Shown here: positions 37,744 through 48,078 of the stretch, piece after piece
How positions within the stretch are numbered: the stretch's first letter is position 1
Layout: each line of letters begins with the position of its first letter
Assembly (NCBI RefSeq): GCF_029285175.1
Contig: NZ_JABEDH010000001.1
Span: 992,001 to 1,056,000, forward strand
Source of the DNA: Sulfitobacter sp. M05
Lineage (GTDB): Bacteria; Pseudomonadota; Alphaproteobacteria; Rhodobacterales; Rhodobacteraceae
Length of the DNA: 64,000 bases
Direction: 5' to 3'
Translations under genes and position numbers: made by a program
Notes under the pieces: generated by a model
Told to the model about the DNA's origin: nothing
Database searches by the model: none
What the model saw: only the letters and a program-made list of their open reading frames with translations

Positions 37744-37838
37744 CCCACCCTGCATACCATTGCATACAGACTTCCCCTTTAACCTGATTTAAGCTACATG
37801 GCGTGCATAGCCCCAGCCTGTAGTCAAAGGAAACCCGC

Positions 37839-39053
37839 ATGACCAAGATCAAGGTAGAGAACCCCGTTGTCGAACTCGACGGCGATGAGATGACCCGCAT
37901 CATGTGGGATTTCATCAAGAAAAAACTGATCCTGCCCTATCTCGACATTGATCTGAAATATTATGATCTGGGCATTCAGGCACGCGATGACACGGATGAC
38001 CAGATCACCATTGATAGTGCCGAGGCGATCAAGAAATACGGCGTCGGCGTTAAATGTGCGACCATCACACCGGACGAAGCCCGGGTCGAGGAGTTTGGCC
38101 TCAAGAAGATGTGGCGCTCGCCCAACGGCACCATCCGCAACATCCTTGGCGGGGTGATTTTCCGCGAACCGATTATCTGTAAGAACGTGCCGCGCCTTGT
38201 GCCGGGCTGGACCAAACCCATCGTCGTGGGCCGCCACGCTTTCGGCGACCAATACCGCGCCACCGATTTCAAATTCCCCGGCAAAGGCAAGCTGACAATC
38301 AAATTTGTCGGCGAGGATGGCACCGAGATCGAACAGGAAGTCTTTGACGCCCCGGACAGCGGTGTTGTCATGGCGATGTACAACCTCGACAAATCCATCA
38401 TCGACTTTGCCCGCGCCTCTTTGAACTATGGGCTGACCAAAGGCTGGCCGGTCTATCTGTCGACCAAAAACACCATCCTAAAACAATATGACGGGCGCTT
38501 CCTCGAACTGTTCCAGCACATCTATGAGACTGAATTTGAAGACCAGTTCAAAGAAGCCGGCATCACCTATCAGCACCGCCTGATTGACGACATGGTTGCC
38601 TGTGCAATGAAATGGAACGGCGGCTATGTCTGGGCCTGCAAAAACTATGATGGCGACGTGCAGTCTGACACTGTGGCGCAGGGCTTTGGCTCGCTTGGGC
38701 TGATGACGTCGGTCCTGATGACGCCGGACGGCAAAACCGTGGAGGCCGAGGCCGCCCATGGTACAGTGACGCGCCATTACCGCCAGCACCAGAAAGGCGA
38801 GGAAACCTCGACCAACTCCATCGCCTCAATTTATGCTTGGACCGGTGCCCTGAAACACCGCGGCAAGCTGGACGAGAACGAGGCCCTGACCAACTTTGCC
38901 GAAACATTGGAAAAAGTTGTTATCGGCACCGTGGAAAGCGGCCATATGACCAAAGACCTCGCGCTGTTGGTTGGTCCGGATCAGGGCTGGCTGACCACCA
39001 TGGGCTTCCTTGAGAAGGTTGATGAGAACCTGAACAAGGCCCTCGCCGGCTAA
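37839..39053 (+). CDS. icd: NADP-dependent isocitrate dehydrogenase
   Basis: The citrate-cycle enzyme that converts isocitrate to 2-oxoglutarate with NADP reduction. The 404-residue sequence is of the eukaryote-like dimeric class: [76 protein letters not shown] and [20 protein letters not shown] lies before the ATG. It is a single-gene unit with a strong terminator. Confidence 0.97.
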   Translation: MTKIKVENPVVELDGDEMTRIMWDFIKKKLILPYLDIDLKYYDLGIQARDDTDDQITIDSAEAIKKYGVGVKCATITPDEARVEEFGLKKMWRSPNGTIRNILGGVIFREPIICKNVPRLVPGWTKPIVVGRHAFGDQYRATDFKFPGKGKLTIKFVGEDGTEIEQEVFDAPDSGVVMAMYNLDKSIIDFARASLNYGLTKGWPVYLSTKNTILKQYDGRFLELFQHIYETEFEDQFKEAGITYQHRLIDDMVACAMKWNGGYVWACKNYDGDVQSDTVAQGFGSLGLMTSVLMTPDGKTVEAEAAHGTVTRHYRQHQKGEETSTNSIASIYAWTGALKHRGKLDENEALTNFAETLEKVVIGTVESGHMTKDLALLVGPDQGWLTTMGFLEKVDENLNKALAG

Positions 39054-39060
39054 GCACCAC

Positions 39061-39085
39061 AGGGCCGCAGCGATGCGGCCCTTTT
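39061..39085 (+). terminator. Intrinsic terminator of icd
   Basis: A 9-bp stem (AGGGCCGCA with TGCGGCCCT) with a GCGA tetraloop, followed by TTT, 7 bases after the icd stop. The converging amidotransferase gene ends 3 bases further on. Confidence 0.9.
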
Positions 39086-39087
39086 CG

Positions 39088-39894
39088 TTAACCGGCCAGC
39101 TTGGCCGGGGCCGCCTGCACCTTTGGAACAAATGCCGTGATCTCGACCTCTGTCGGGGTGAAACGGCAAAAGCTGCCTTTGGGCACCTCTTTCCAGCCAC
39201 CACAGGCGGTCTCATAGGGTTCCGACACCACAGACCAGCCGCCCCATTCCGCATTCCACTGGTAATACAGCGACGGGGCACGATCATCCGAGGCATAGCG
39301 CACTGCATAGAGTGTTTCGCCATCCGACAAAGCAGCCGCCACACGCATATGCGGGATACAGCCCACACCGCGCGCCATGTCTTCGAAAACAGCCACCGAA
39401 TGCTCAAGCGCGGATTTCGCACAGCGCTCCAACCCGATGCCACAAGCCACCAGAAACAACGCTTCGCTGTCCGTCGCCCCTTTGCGATGCGGATAAAGGT
39501 CATCCGGAATCAGCATATCGGCCGCCTTGCGCAGCTGATCGAACCCGCCCACCTGACCGTTGTGCATAAAGGTCCAGTTGCCCTGCACAAACGGATGGCA
39601 GTTGTTGCGGCTGGTCGCCGTGCCGGTCGAGGCCCGCACATGCGCCATGAACAAACGTGCCTGCACCTGTTCGGCGAGTGATTTCAGGTTCGGATCCGAC
39701 CACGCCGGATGCACATCACGGTACAAGCCCGGCGTCGGGCGTTTGTCATACCACGCCAAACCAAAGCCATCGGCATTGATTGCAGTCTTACACTCGCTGG
39801 CATCGCGCGACTGCTGGATCAGTGAATGATCCGGCGCAGTCAAAATCTCGCTGGCGAATATTGGCGCACCTTGCCACGCCGCCCATCTGCACAT
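39088..39894 (-). CDS. Class II glutamine amidotransferase (YafJ-like)
   Basis: A 268-residue Ntn-type glutaminase domain protein. Cys2 is the nucleophile after removal of Met (MCRWAAWQG). Family blocks are NADGFGLAWYD, MAHVRASTGTATSRNNCHPF, GNWTFMHNGQVGG and ATDSEALFLV. It has only the amidotransferase domain, as in YafJ and EgtC, so its ammonia acceptor is unknown. It starts 6 bases after a DUF6356 gene. Confidence 0.9.
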   Translation of the reverse strand: MCRWAAWQGAPIFASEILTAPDHSLIQQSRDASECKTAINADGFGLAWYDKRPTPGLYRDVHPAWSDPNLKSLAEQVQARLFMAHVRASTGTATSRNNCHPFVQGNWTFMHNGQVGGFDQLRKAADMLIPDDLYPHRKGATDSEALFLVACGIGLERCAKSALEHSVAVFEDMARGVGCIPHMRVAAALSDGETLYAVRYASDDRAPSLYYQWNAEWGGWSVVSEPYETACGGWKEVPKGSFCRFTPTEVEITAFVPKVQAAPAKLAG

Positions 39895-39900
39895 GCCCGA

Positions 39901-40104
39901 TCAACCTCGGTTGTGCGTGCGTTCATACAACGTCTTGATGATCCCGCTTGCGGTTTTCTCGCACAGACACGGGACAAAAGCATGTACCAGCGCGGCCCCG
40001 GCAGCCAGAAACAAGAGGCCCGAAAACTTCAAAGCAAAGGCCATATGCTCAAGGAAGGTCTCATCAACTTTGGCGGGGTGATCCAGGAATATCCGGGCAA
40101 TCAT
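39901..40104 (-). CDS. DUF6356 family small membrane protein
   Basis: A 67-residue protein: MIARIFLDHPAKVDETFLEH, a hydrophobic segment (FSGLLFLAAGAALVHAFVP), then CLCEKTASGIIKTLYERTHNRG. The conserved pattern HP-VDE--FEHMAFA and the C-terminal ELYERTHNRG-like end match the DUF6356 group common in Rhodobacterales. GGAG lies before the ATG. The role is unknown; it precedes the amidotransferase gene by 6 bases. Confidence 0.82.
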   Translation of the reverse strand: MIARIFLDHPAKVDETFLEHMAFALKFSGLLFLAAGAALVHAFVPCLCEKTASGIIKTLYERTHNRG

Positions 40105-40146
40105 TGGGGCTCTCCGTTTTTTACTCTTGCCGATCAATATGTTAAA

Positions 40147-40178
40147 TTTTGGGTGTGAATTTATCCCAAAGATCACAC
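40147..40178. promoter_or_regulatory. Nested dyads in the DUF6356/Lrp divergent promoter
   Basis: GTGTGA (40153-40158) and TCACAC (40173-40178) form a dyad with a 14-base centre. TTTGGG and CCCAAA form a second, overlapping one. They lie between the two divergent starts, where an Lrp-family protein could bind to control itself and its neighbours. Confidence 0.45.
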
Positions 40179-40221
40179 TTTCCGGCTTGATTACGGGAAA
40201 AAATCCCACCAAATTACCCCA

Positions 40222-40680
40222 ATGAAAGAAATTGACGCAATAGACCGCCGAATCCTCGTCGAGTTGCAACGCGACGCGGGGCAGTCGCTTGATACGATCG
40301 GTGAAACCGTTGGCCTGTCGCGCAATGCCTGCTGGCGGCGGATCGGCACCTTGGAGAAAGCCGGCGTGATCAAGGGGCGTGTGACACTGCTTGATGCGGC
40401 GTCTCTTGGCCTTTGCCTGACGGTGTTCATCCAATTGCGCACCAGCGCGCATACCGCCGAATGGCTACAGACCTTTTCCACCGCCACCAAAAGCATGCCT
40501 GAAATTCTCGGTGTCTACCGCATGTCGGGCGATCTGGATTACTTGATCCGTGCGCAGGTGACGGATATGGCCGGCTATGACCGATTGTATCAACGACTGA
40601 TTGCCAGGGTGCCCCTCTCTGACGTCTCTGCCAGTTTTGTGATGGAAGAGATCAAGGAAACCACTGCCCTGCCCCTTTGA
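40222..40680 (+). CDS. Lrp/AsnC-family transcriptional regulator
   Basis: A 152-residue regulator with an N-terminal helix-turn-helix (IDRRILVELQRDAGQSLDTIGETVGLSRNACWRRI) and a C-terminal RAM ligand domain (ILGVYRMSGDLDYLIRAQVTDMAGYDRL). The family senses amino acids and related small molecules. It is followed 49 bases later by an SMR transporter, a likely target. The effector is unknown. Confidence 0.93.
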   Translation: MKEIDAIDRRILVELQRDAGQSLDTIGETVGLSRNACWRRIGTLEKAGVIKGRVTLLDAASLGLCLTVFIQLRTSAHTAEWLQTFSTATKSMPEILGVYRMSGDLDYLIRAQVTDMAGYDRLYQRLIARVPLSDVSASFVMEEIKETTALPL

Positions 40681-40729
40681 TCCCAGCCGGATTACCCCAC
40701 TATCGAAACCGAATTTGAAAGGACGCAAC

Positions 40730-41065
40730 ATGCCCGCTCATTACATCTGGTTGTTTTTTGCCATCCTGACCGAGACGCTGGGCACCACTGCCTTGCAGGC
40801 ATCTCAGCAATTTACCCGTTTCTGGCCGGCCCTTGCAGTTGTGGTTTTCTATGGGCTGTCGTTTTACTGCATGTCATTTGCGCTGCGCGCGATGCCCGTC
40901 GGGATTGTCTATGCGATATGGTCCGGTCTGGGGATTGTGCTGATTGCGGGCATCGGATTTGTGCTGTTTGGGCAAAAGCTGGATCTGCCGGCGATGCTGG
41001 GTCTGGCGATGATCATCGGCGGAATCCTGATTATCCATCTCTTTTCTGCCACCAATACGCATTAA
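40730..41065 (+). CDS. Small multidrug resistance (SMR/EmrE-like) transporter
   Basis: A 111-residue, four-span membrane exporter. The essential glutamate is Glu15 in LTETLGTTAL, and spans two to four read FWPALAVVVFYGLSFYCMSFAL, VGIVYAIWSGLGIVLIAGIGF and LGLAMIIGGILIIHLF. Members export cationic drugs, guanidinium or polyamines. AAAGGAC lies before the ATG. Pairing with an Lrp regulator suggests control by an amino-acid-like signal. Confidence 0.93.
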   Translation: MPAHYIWLFFAILTETLGTTALQASQQFTRFWPALAVVVFYGLSFYCMSFALRAMPVGIVYAIWSGLGIVLIAGIGFVLFGQKLDLPAMLGLAMIIGGILIIHLFSATNTH

Positions 41066-41137
41066 CTCTCTTTTTATCTGGCCTTTGCTGCGCCTGCACG
41101 GTATGGCCCGCCCAACTCCCTGAACAAGGCTGAACCC

Positions 41138-42955
<1,818 letters not shown>

Positions 42956-42966
42956 GTTCGGAATTT

Positions 42967-43010
42967 CGGGGCGCTGCCCCGGACCCCGCAGTATTTAGGG
43001 CCAAAAAGAG
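42967..43010 (+). repeat. Hairpin plus dispersed motif after typA
   Basis: A CGGGGC/GCCCCG hairpin (42967-42981) followed by CCCCGCAGTATTTAGGGCC then AAAAAGAG (42984-43010). The 27-base motif differs by one base from the copy at 54313 and begins 28 bases after the typA stop, in the same orientation. Confidence 0.75.
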
Positions 43011-43065
43011 CGGGAACCGGTGGTACATGCCGGTTTCGACTTCGATTGAATAAGGCACCAGAGAC

Positions 43066-43096
43066 AAAAAGCCCCGGATCATCTCCGGGGCTTTTT
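43066..43096. terminator. Bidirectional terminator between typA and the DUF1330 gene
   Basis: A perfect 13-bp stem (AAAAAGCCCCGGA with TCCGGGGCTTTTT) and a 5-base loop. The A/T ends act as T-tracts in both directions. It ends 1 base before the DUF1330 stop codon. Confidence 0.92.
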
Positions 43097-43097
43097 G

Positions 43098-43385
43098 CTA
43101 TTCTGTGGTCTCGACGATCATTAATTCACGTTCCGAAGCACCGATAGCGTGCTTTAATGCCGATTGGTAGGCATCTGAATGATAACACTTTTCTGCGGTT
43201 TCAACATCAGGGAAGCGGGCCACTACATTGCGGGGGCGCTCTTTGCCTTCCAGCTGAACAAAACGTCCGCCGCGCGCAATAAATTCCCCACCATGTTCAG
43301 CAATCGCCACGGTCGCGCCGGCAGCGTATTTCTTATATGCCTCCTCGTCCGTCACCGTAACATGTGCAATCCAAAGTGCGCCCAT
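43098..43385 (-). CDS. DUF1330 domain protein
   Basis: A 95-residue protein of the DUF1330 (dimeric alpha-beta barrel) family: AHVTVTDEEAYKKYAAGA, GGRFVQLEGKERPRNVVARFPDVETAEKCYHSDAYQ. The family has no established enzyme activity. It follows alaS on the same strand with 4 bases between, so it is probably co-transcribed. Confidence 0.88.
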   Translation of the reverse strand: MGALWIAHVTVTDEEAYKKYAAGATVAIAEHGGEFIARGGRFVQLEGKERPRNVVARFPDVETAEKCYHSDAYQSALKHAIGASERELMIVETTE

Positions 43386-43389
43386 GGTC

Positions 43390-46047
43390 TTATCCTTTCA
43401 AAATGGCAGTTGCTGCCGCGATGGCAGCATCCGCGTTTTCAGCGCTGGCACCGCCGCCCTGCGCCATATCGGGCCGACCACCGCCGCCCTTGCCACCCAG
43501 TTCAACAACCGCAGCTTTCAGCAGATCAACCGCTGAAACCTTATCGGTCAAATCTGCGGTTACACCAGCCGCAACAGCCGCCTTGCCACCGGTATCCGCA
43601 ATCAACAACACAGCGCCAGATCCAAGGCTCGCCTTGAATTCATCGACCAGTGCCGGCAAATCCTTGCCGGTAACCCCTTGGAGAACCTGGGCTATGAATT
43701 TCACACCGGCAACCTCGACCGCTTCGGGTGCCGACGCCCCACCACCGGACATCGCCAATTCGCGGCGCAGTTGGGCCACCTCGTTGCTCAGGGATTTGCG
43801 CTCTTCCATTAGGGACTTCACCCGCTCTGGTACATCCGCGGCTGAGGTTTTCAATCCTTCGGCAATGCCAGCCAAGGCCGCCTGCTGTTCGCGCAGCCAA
43901 TCCAGCGCCTCGGCACCGGTCAATGCCTCGATCCGGCGCACACCGGCACTGCTGGCACTGTCGCCAAGCAGAACAAAAGCCCCAATATCGCCGGTTTGGC
44001 GCACATGGGTGCCGCCGCAAAGCTCAAGTGAATAGGTATTTTTATCGGTACCTTTGCCCGAACCATCCTCGCGGCCCATGGATACCACGCGCACCTCGTC
44101 GCCATATTTTTCGCCAAACAGCGCCTGCGCGCCCAAGGCCCGCGCATCATCCGGTGTCATAATCCGGGTCTCTACTGCTGTATTCTGCCGGACGTAGTCG
44201 TTCACCTCACGTTCAACCTTGCGCAGCTCCTCAGCGCTTAACGCCTTGTTATGACTGAAATCAAACCGCAACCGGTCTGCCGCATTAAGCGAGCCGCGCT
44301 GTGCAACATGATCGCCAAGTGCCCCGCGCAGTGCTTCATGCAAAAGATGGGTGGCCGAGTGGTTGGCGCGAATGGTCGTGCGGCGGGCATGATCCACAGT
44401 CAAAACCGCCGCCTGCCCCTGTTTAACAGATCCTTCAGAAACCGTGCCGAAATGAATAAAAACATCCGCCGCTTTGCGGGTATCCGTGACAGTGATCACA
44501 CCGCTGTCGGTGCGGATGCTGCCCGTGTCGCCAACCTGACCACCGGATTCAGCGTAAAATGGGGTTTGGTTCAGCGCGACCTGGACGCTATCGCCCTGTT
44601 TGGCGCTGTCTGCCAAACCGCCCTCTTTGACAACCCCAACAATCTGCCCCTCGGCGGTTTCCGTATCGTAACCAAGGAAATCAGTGACACCGTGTTTATC
44701 CGCCACATCAAACCAAACCGCCGCATCTGCCGCTTCACCCGAACCGGACCATGCTGCGCGCGCTTTGGCCTTTTGCTCGGCCATCGCCGCATCAAAACCG
44801 TCCGTATCCACGGCCAGGCCTTTTTCGCGCAGGGCATCCTGTGTCAGATCAAGCGGAAAACCAAATGTATCATAGAGCTTGAACGCCGCTTGTCCGGGCA
44901 GGTTTGCCCCCTCGGGCAGCCCCGAAACCTCATCTTCAAGCAAACGCAAACCGCGCTCAAGTGTCTGTTTAAACCGGGTTTCTTCCTGATGCAGCGTTTC
45001 AGTGATCAGGGATTGCGCCTGCCCCAATTCAGGATATGCCGCACCCATTTGGCTCACCAGCGACGGCACCAGCTTGTGCATCAACGGGTCCTGAACCCCC
45101 AGCAAATGCGCATGGCGCATCGCGCGGCGCATGATCCGGCGCAGAACATACCCGCGCCCGTCGTTTGACGGCATCACACCATCGGCAATCAGAAACGACG
45201 TCGAGCGCAGGTGATCCGCAATCACACGGTGATGGGTCTTGCCCGGACCGTCGGGATCGGTGCTTGACGCATCGGCTGACGCCTCAATCAGATTGCGCAT
45301 CAAATCTGTACTGTAGTTGTCATTGGTGCCCTGCAACAGTGCCGCAACCCGCTCGATCCCCATGCCGGTATCAATCGATTGGTTCGGCAAATCCCGCCGC
45401 GTGCCATCCTCAAGCTGTTCGTACTGCATGAAAACGAGGTTCCAGATTTCAACAAACCGGTCGCCGTCTTCTTCCGGTGAACCGGGAGGGCCACCCCAGA
45501 TGTGGTCCCCGTGATCATAGAAAATTTCTGTACAGGGGCCGCAAGGGCCGGTCGGGCCAGCAGACCAAAAATTGTCGTCGGTCGCGATGCGGATAATCCG
45601 GTCATCACTGAGGCCCGCGTGTTTCTTCCAGATTTCTACCGCCTCGTCATCAGTATGATAAACTGTGACCAGCAGTTTGTTGGCGTCGATGCCGAACCCT
45701 TTCGTCAGCAGGTCCCACGCCAGCGGAATCGCTTCGGATTTGAAGTAATCTCCGAAGCTGAAGTTTCCCAGCATCTCGAAAAACGTATGATGACGCGCGG
45801 TATAACCAACATTGTCCAGATCGTTGTGTTTGCCACCGGCGCGCACACATTTCTGCGCAGTTGCGGCGCGGGTGTAATCACGGGTTTCCACACCGGTAAA
45901 CAGGTTCTTGAACTGAACCATGCCCGCCGCCGTAAACATCAATGTCGGATCATTGCGTGGCACCAGCGGGCTGGAGGGCACAACGGCATGCCCGTTCTTG
46001 TCAAAATAGGACAGGAAAGTGGAGCGGATTTCGTTCAAGGTCTTCAT
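43390..46047 (-). CDS. alaS: Alanyl-tRNA synthetase
   Basis: Charges tRNA-Ala and edits mischarged Ser and Gly. The 885-residue protein is full length: the N-terminal class II core ([33 protein letters not shown]), the editing domain with HSATHLLH and CGGTHV zinc-site motifs, and a C-terminal C-Ala domain ending in [11 protein letters not shown]. The ATG at 46047 is chosen because GGAAGGC lies upstream and it begins with the usual [11 protein letters not shown]; the open frame runs 40 codons further. It is downstream of recA by 163 bases. Confidence 0.98.
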   Translation of the reverse strand: MKTLNEIRSTFLSYFDKNGHAVVPSSPLVPRNDPTLMFTAAGMVQFKNLFTGVETRDYTRAATAQKCVRAGGKHNDLDNVGYTARHHTFFEMLGNFSFGDYFKSEAIPLAWDLLTKGFGIDANKLLVTVYHTDDEAVEIWKKHAGLSDDRIIRIATDDNFWSAGPTGPCGPCTEIFYDHGDHIWGGPPGSPEEDGDRFVEIWNLVFMQYEQLEDGTRRDLPNQSIDTGMGIERVAALLQGTNDNYSTDLMRNLIEASADASSTDPDGPGKTHHRVIADHLRSTSFLIADGVMPSNDGRGYVLRRIMRRAMRHAHLLGVQDPLMHKLVPSLVSQMGAAYPELGQAQSLITETLHQEETRFKQTLERGLRLLEDEVSGLPEGANLPGQAAFKLYDTFGFPLDLTQDALREKGLAVDTDGFDAAMAEQKAKARAAWSGSGEAADAAVWFDVADKHGVTDFLGYDTETAEGQIVGVVKEGGLADSAKQGDSVQVALNQTPFYAESGGQVGDTGSIRTDSGVITVTDTRKAADVFIHFGTVSEGSVKQGQAAVLTVDHARRTTIRANHSATHLLHEALRGALGDHVAQRGSLNAADRLRFDFSHNKALSAEELRKVEREVNDYVRQNTAVETRIMTPDDARALGAQALFGEKYGDEVRVVSMGREDGSGKGTDKNTYSLELCGGTHVRQTGDIGAFVLLGDSASSAGVRRIEALTGAEALDWLREQQAALAGIAEGLKTSAADVPERVKSLMEERKSLSNEVAQLRRELAMSGGGASAPEAVEVAGVKFIAQVLQGVTGKDLPALVDEFKASLGSGAVLLIADTGGKAAVAAGVTADLTDKVSAVDLLKAAVVELGGKGGGGRPDMAQGGGASAENADAAIAAATAILKG

Positions 46048-46210
46048 GGGCTGCCTTCCGGGGGGAACTACGGTCCGCCAGAAATAGCCCTGTGTGCATG
46101 GGGTGTCCACAGCCCAGAACGCGAAAAGAGGCAGCCGCAGCGGCATACCCCTTTTCCTGTCCTGCAAGTTTCAGGACAAATGATGATGCGCGCCGGTTCC
46201 GCGCATGGCG

Positions 46211-47281
46211 TCATGCCTCAAGAATATCGCCATCGTCCTTATTAGAAACGTCAAAATCCAACCCGTGGGCCGCACGGATTTTATCTTCGATGTCCATGGC
46301 CATGGCTTCATTGTCCTTGAGGAACTGCTTGGCGTTTTCACGGCCCTGCCCGATACGTTCATCCCCATAAGAGAACCACGAGCCGGATCTATCCACGACG
46401 CCAGCTTTGACCCCCAAATCCAGCAGCTCTCCCATCTTGGAGATGCCCTCGCCATACATGATGTCAAACTCGACCTGCTTGAACGGTGCTGCGACCTTGT
46501 TCTTGACGATCTTGACACGTGTAGCGTTGCCCACAACCTCGTCACGGTCCTTCAACGCGCCGATACGGCGGATATCCAATCGGACAGAAGAGTAGAATTT
46601 CAATGCGTTACCGCCCGTCGTCGTTTCCGGAGAACCGAACATAACGCCGATTTTCATCCTGATCTGGTTGATAAAAATAACCATACAGTTTGACCGCGCA
46701 ATCGAGCCGGTCAGCTTGCGCATGGCCTGACTCATCAAACGGGCCTGCACCCCGACCGAACTGTCACCCATATCCCCCTCAAGTTCGGATTTGGGTGTCA
46801 GCGCCGCAACAGAGTCGACCACAACCATATTTACCGCACCGGAACGCACCAATGTATCGGTGATTTCCAACGCCTGTTCGCCGGTGTCCGGCTGCGAGAT
46901 CAGCAATTCGTCGATGTCAATGCCCAGCTTTCTGGCATATTGCGGATCAAGCGCGTGTTCCGCATCGACAAAAGCACAAACACCACCGGCCTTTTGCTGT
47001 TCCGCAATACAATGCAGCGTCAGCGTTGTTTTACCCGAGGATTCCGGGCCGTAAATTTCGATGATCCGGCCCATCGGCAAACCGCCAATGCCCAATGCAA
47101 TGTCCAGCCCCAAGGAGCCGGTCGAGCTGGCCTTGATGTCCTGCACGGCCCCTTCGGACCCCAGTTTCATGATCGAGCCTTTGCCGAATTGCCGTTCGAT
47201 CTGCGCCAGCGCGCTATCAAGTGCCTTTTGCTTTTCAGCCGTTTTTTTATCTGTCATTGTCAAAAGATCTGCCGTTGCCAT
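46211..47281 (-). CDS. recA: Recombinase RecA
   Basis: The strand-exchange protein of homologous recombination and the SOS coprotease. It has 356 residues, with Walker [27 protein letters not shown] near the N-terminus, and the L2 loop [38 protein letters not shown] precedes ATG 47281; a second ATG 8 codons in (MTDKK) is possible. An SOS box lies 65 bases upstream, so LexA control is likely. Confidence 0.98.
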   Translation of the reverse strand: MATADLLTMTDKKTAEKQKALDSALAQIERQFGKGSIMKLGSEGAVQDIKASSTGSLGLDIALGIGGLPMGRIIEIYGPESSGKTTLTLHCIAEQQKAGGVCAFVDAEHALDPQYARKLGIDIDELLISQPDTGEQALEITDTLVRSGAVNMVVVDSVAALTPKSELEGDMGDSSVGVQARLMSQAMRKLTGSIARSNCMVIFINQIRMKIGVMFGSPETTTGGNALKFYSSVRLDIRRIGALKDRDEVVGNATRVKIVKNKVAAPFKQVEFDIMYGEGISKMGELLDLGVKAGVVDRSGSWFSYGDERIGQGRENAKQFLKDNEAMAMDIEDKIRAAHGLDFDVSNKDDGDILEA

Positions 47282-47345
47282 GTGCCTGTTCCCTTACTGT
47301 CATAGTGTGGTGGCATCGGCAATCATTCACCTTGCGCCATCATAT

Positions 47346-47360
47346 GTTCTGCTAATGTTC
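47346..47360 (-). promoter_or_regulatory. LexA (SOS) box of recA
   Basis: GTTC-N7-GTTC on the plus strand (GAAC-N7-GAAC in the direction of recA). This direct repeat is the LexA operator form known for alphaproteobacteria. Upstream TTGAAG (47384-47389) and CATATA (47361-47366), 17 bases apart, give a plausible promoter, with the box just after the -10. Confidence 0.85.
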
Positions 47361-47483
47361 TATATGGGTCTAAAACAAGAACACTTCAATATAAATCTTC
47401 CCACCCTATCTTTTTCCTCTTTGGTTAAAATGTGGTTTACATTAAACTTGTGAAGAGCAGTTTCTTTCTACAGAGGGCTTTAA

Positions 47484-48077
47484 ATGCTTGTTTTTTATAA
47501 GGAACGCCTTGCGTTTCTTTCGGTCCCCAAAACCGGCACAACCGCCTATGAAAGCGCTTTGGCCGCGCGGGCGGATATGGTGATTTCCGATCCCCCGATG
47601 CTGAAACACGCCCCTGTTTATCGCTACAACCGCTTTATCCGGCCAATGTTCGAACGGGTCTGTGATGCCAAGCTGGAAGTTGTGGCGGTCATGCGCGAGC
47701 CGGTTTCCTGGCTGGGCAGCTGGTATCGATACCGCCAGCGCCCGTTTATGGCTGGAAAGCCCAACAGCACAGAAGGGGTCAGTTTTGACGATTTTGTACT
47801 GGCCTATATGAAGGGCAAGAAACCCGGCTTTGCGGATGTCGGCAGCCAGTTTCAATTCCTGAAGACACAACCGAATGGCACGGGTGTCGATCATTTGTTC
47901 CGCTACGAGGACCAGCCCAAGCTTCAGGCTTTTTTGCAAGATCGGCTAAAGGTCACGTTGTCGCTGAAACAAGAGAACGTCTCGCCACAGATGGCACTAA
48001 ATCTGTCCCCCGGGATCGCCGGCCGGTTCCGCAAGAAATGCGCCGAGGAATTTGACCTTTATGCCTCAATCAACTGA
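47484..48077 (+). CDS. Sulfotransferase-family protein
   Basis: A 197-residue protein with the sulfotransferase 5'-phosphosulfate loop (FLSVPKTGTTAYESAL, residues about 11-26) and the 3'-phosphate segment (VMREPVSWLGSWYRYR). Members move sulfate from PAPS to sugars or other acceptors. It lies opposite to its neighbours, between recA and cckA, and reads toward cckA with 1 base between the stops. AGAGGG precedes the ATG. Acceptor unknown. Confidence 0.82.
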   Translation: MLVFYKERLAFLSVPKTGTTAYESALAARADMVISDPPMLKHAPVYRYNRFIRPMFERVCDAKLEVVAVMREPVSWLGSWYRYRQRPFMAGKPNSTEGVSFDDFVLAYMKGKKPGFADVGSQFQFLKTQPNGTGVDHLFRYEDQPKLQAFLQDRLKVTLSLKQENVSPQMALNLSPGIAGRFRKKCAEEFDLYASIN

Positions 48078-48078
48078 G

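Noticed and set aside
46048..46167. 40-codon N-terminal extension of AlaS
   Set aside because: Family proteins start at [11 protein letters not shown], and a ribosome site precedes ATG 46047.
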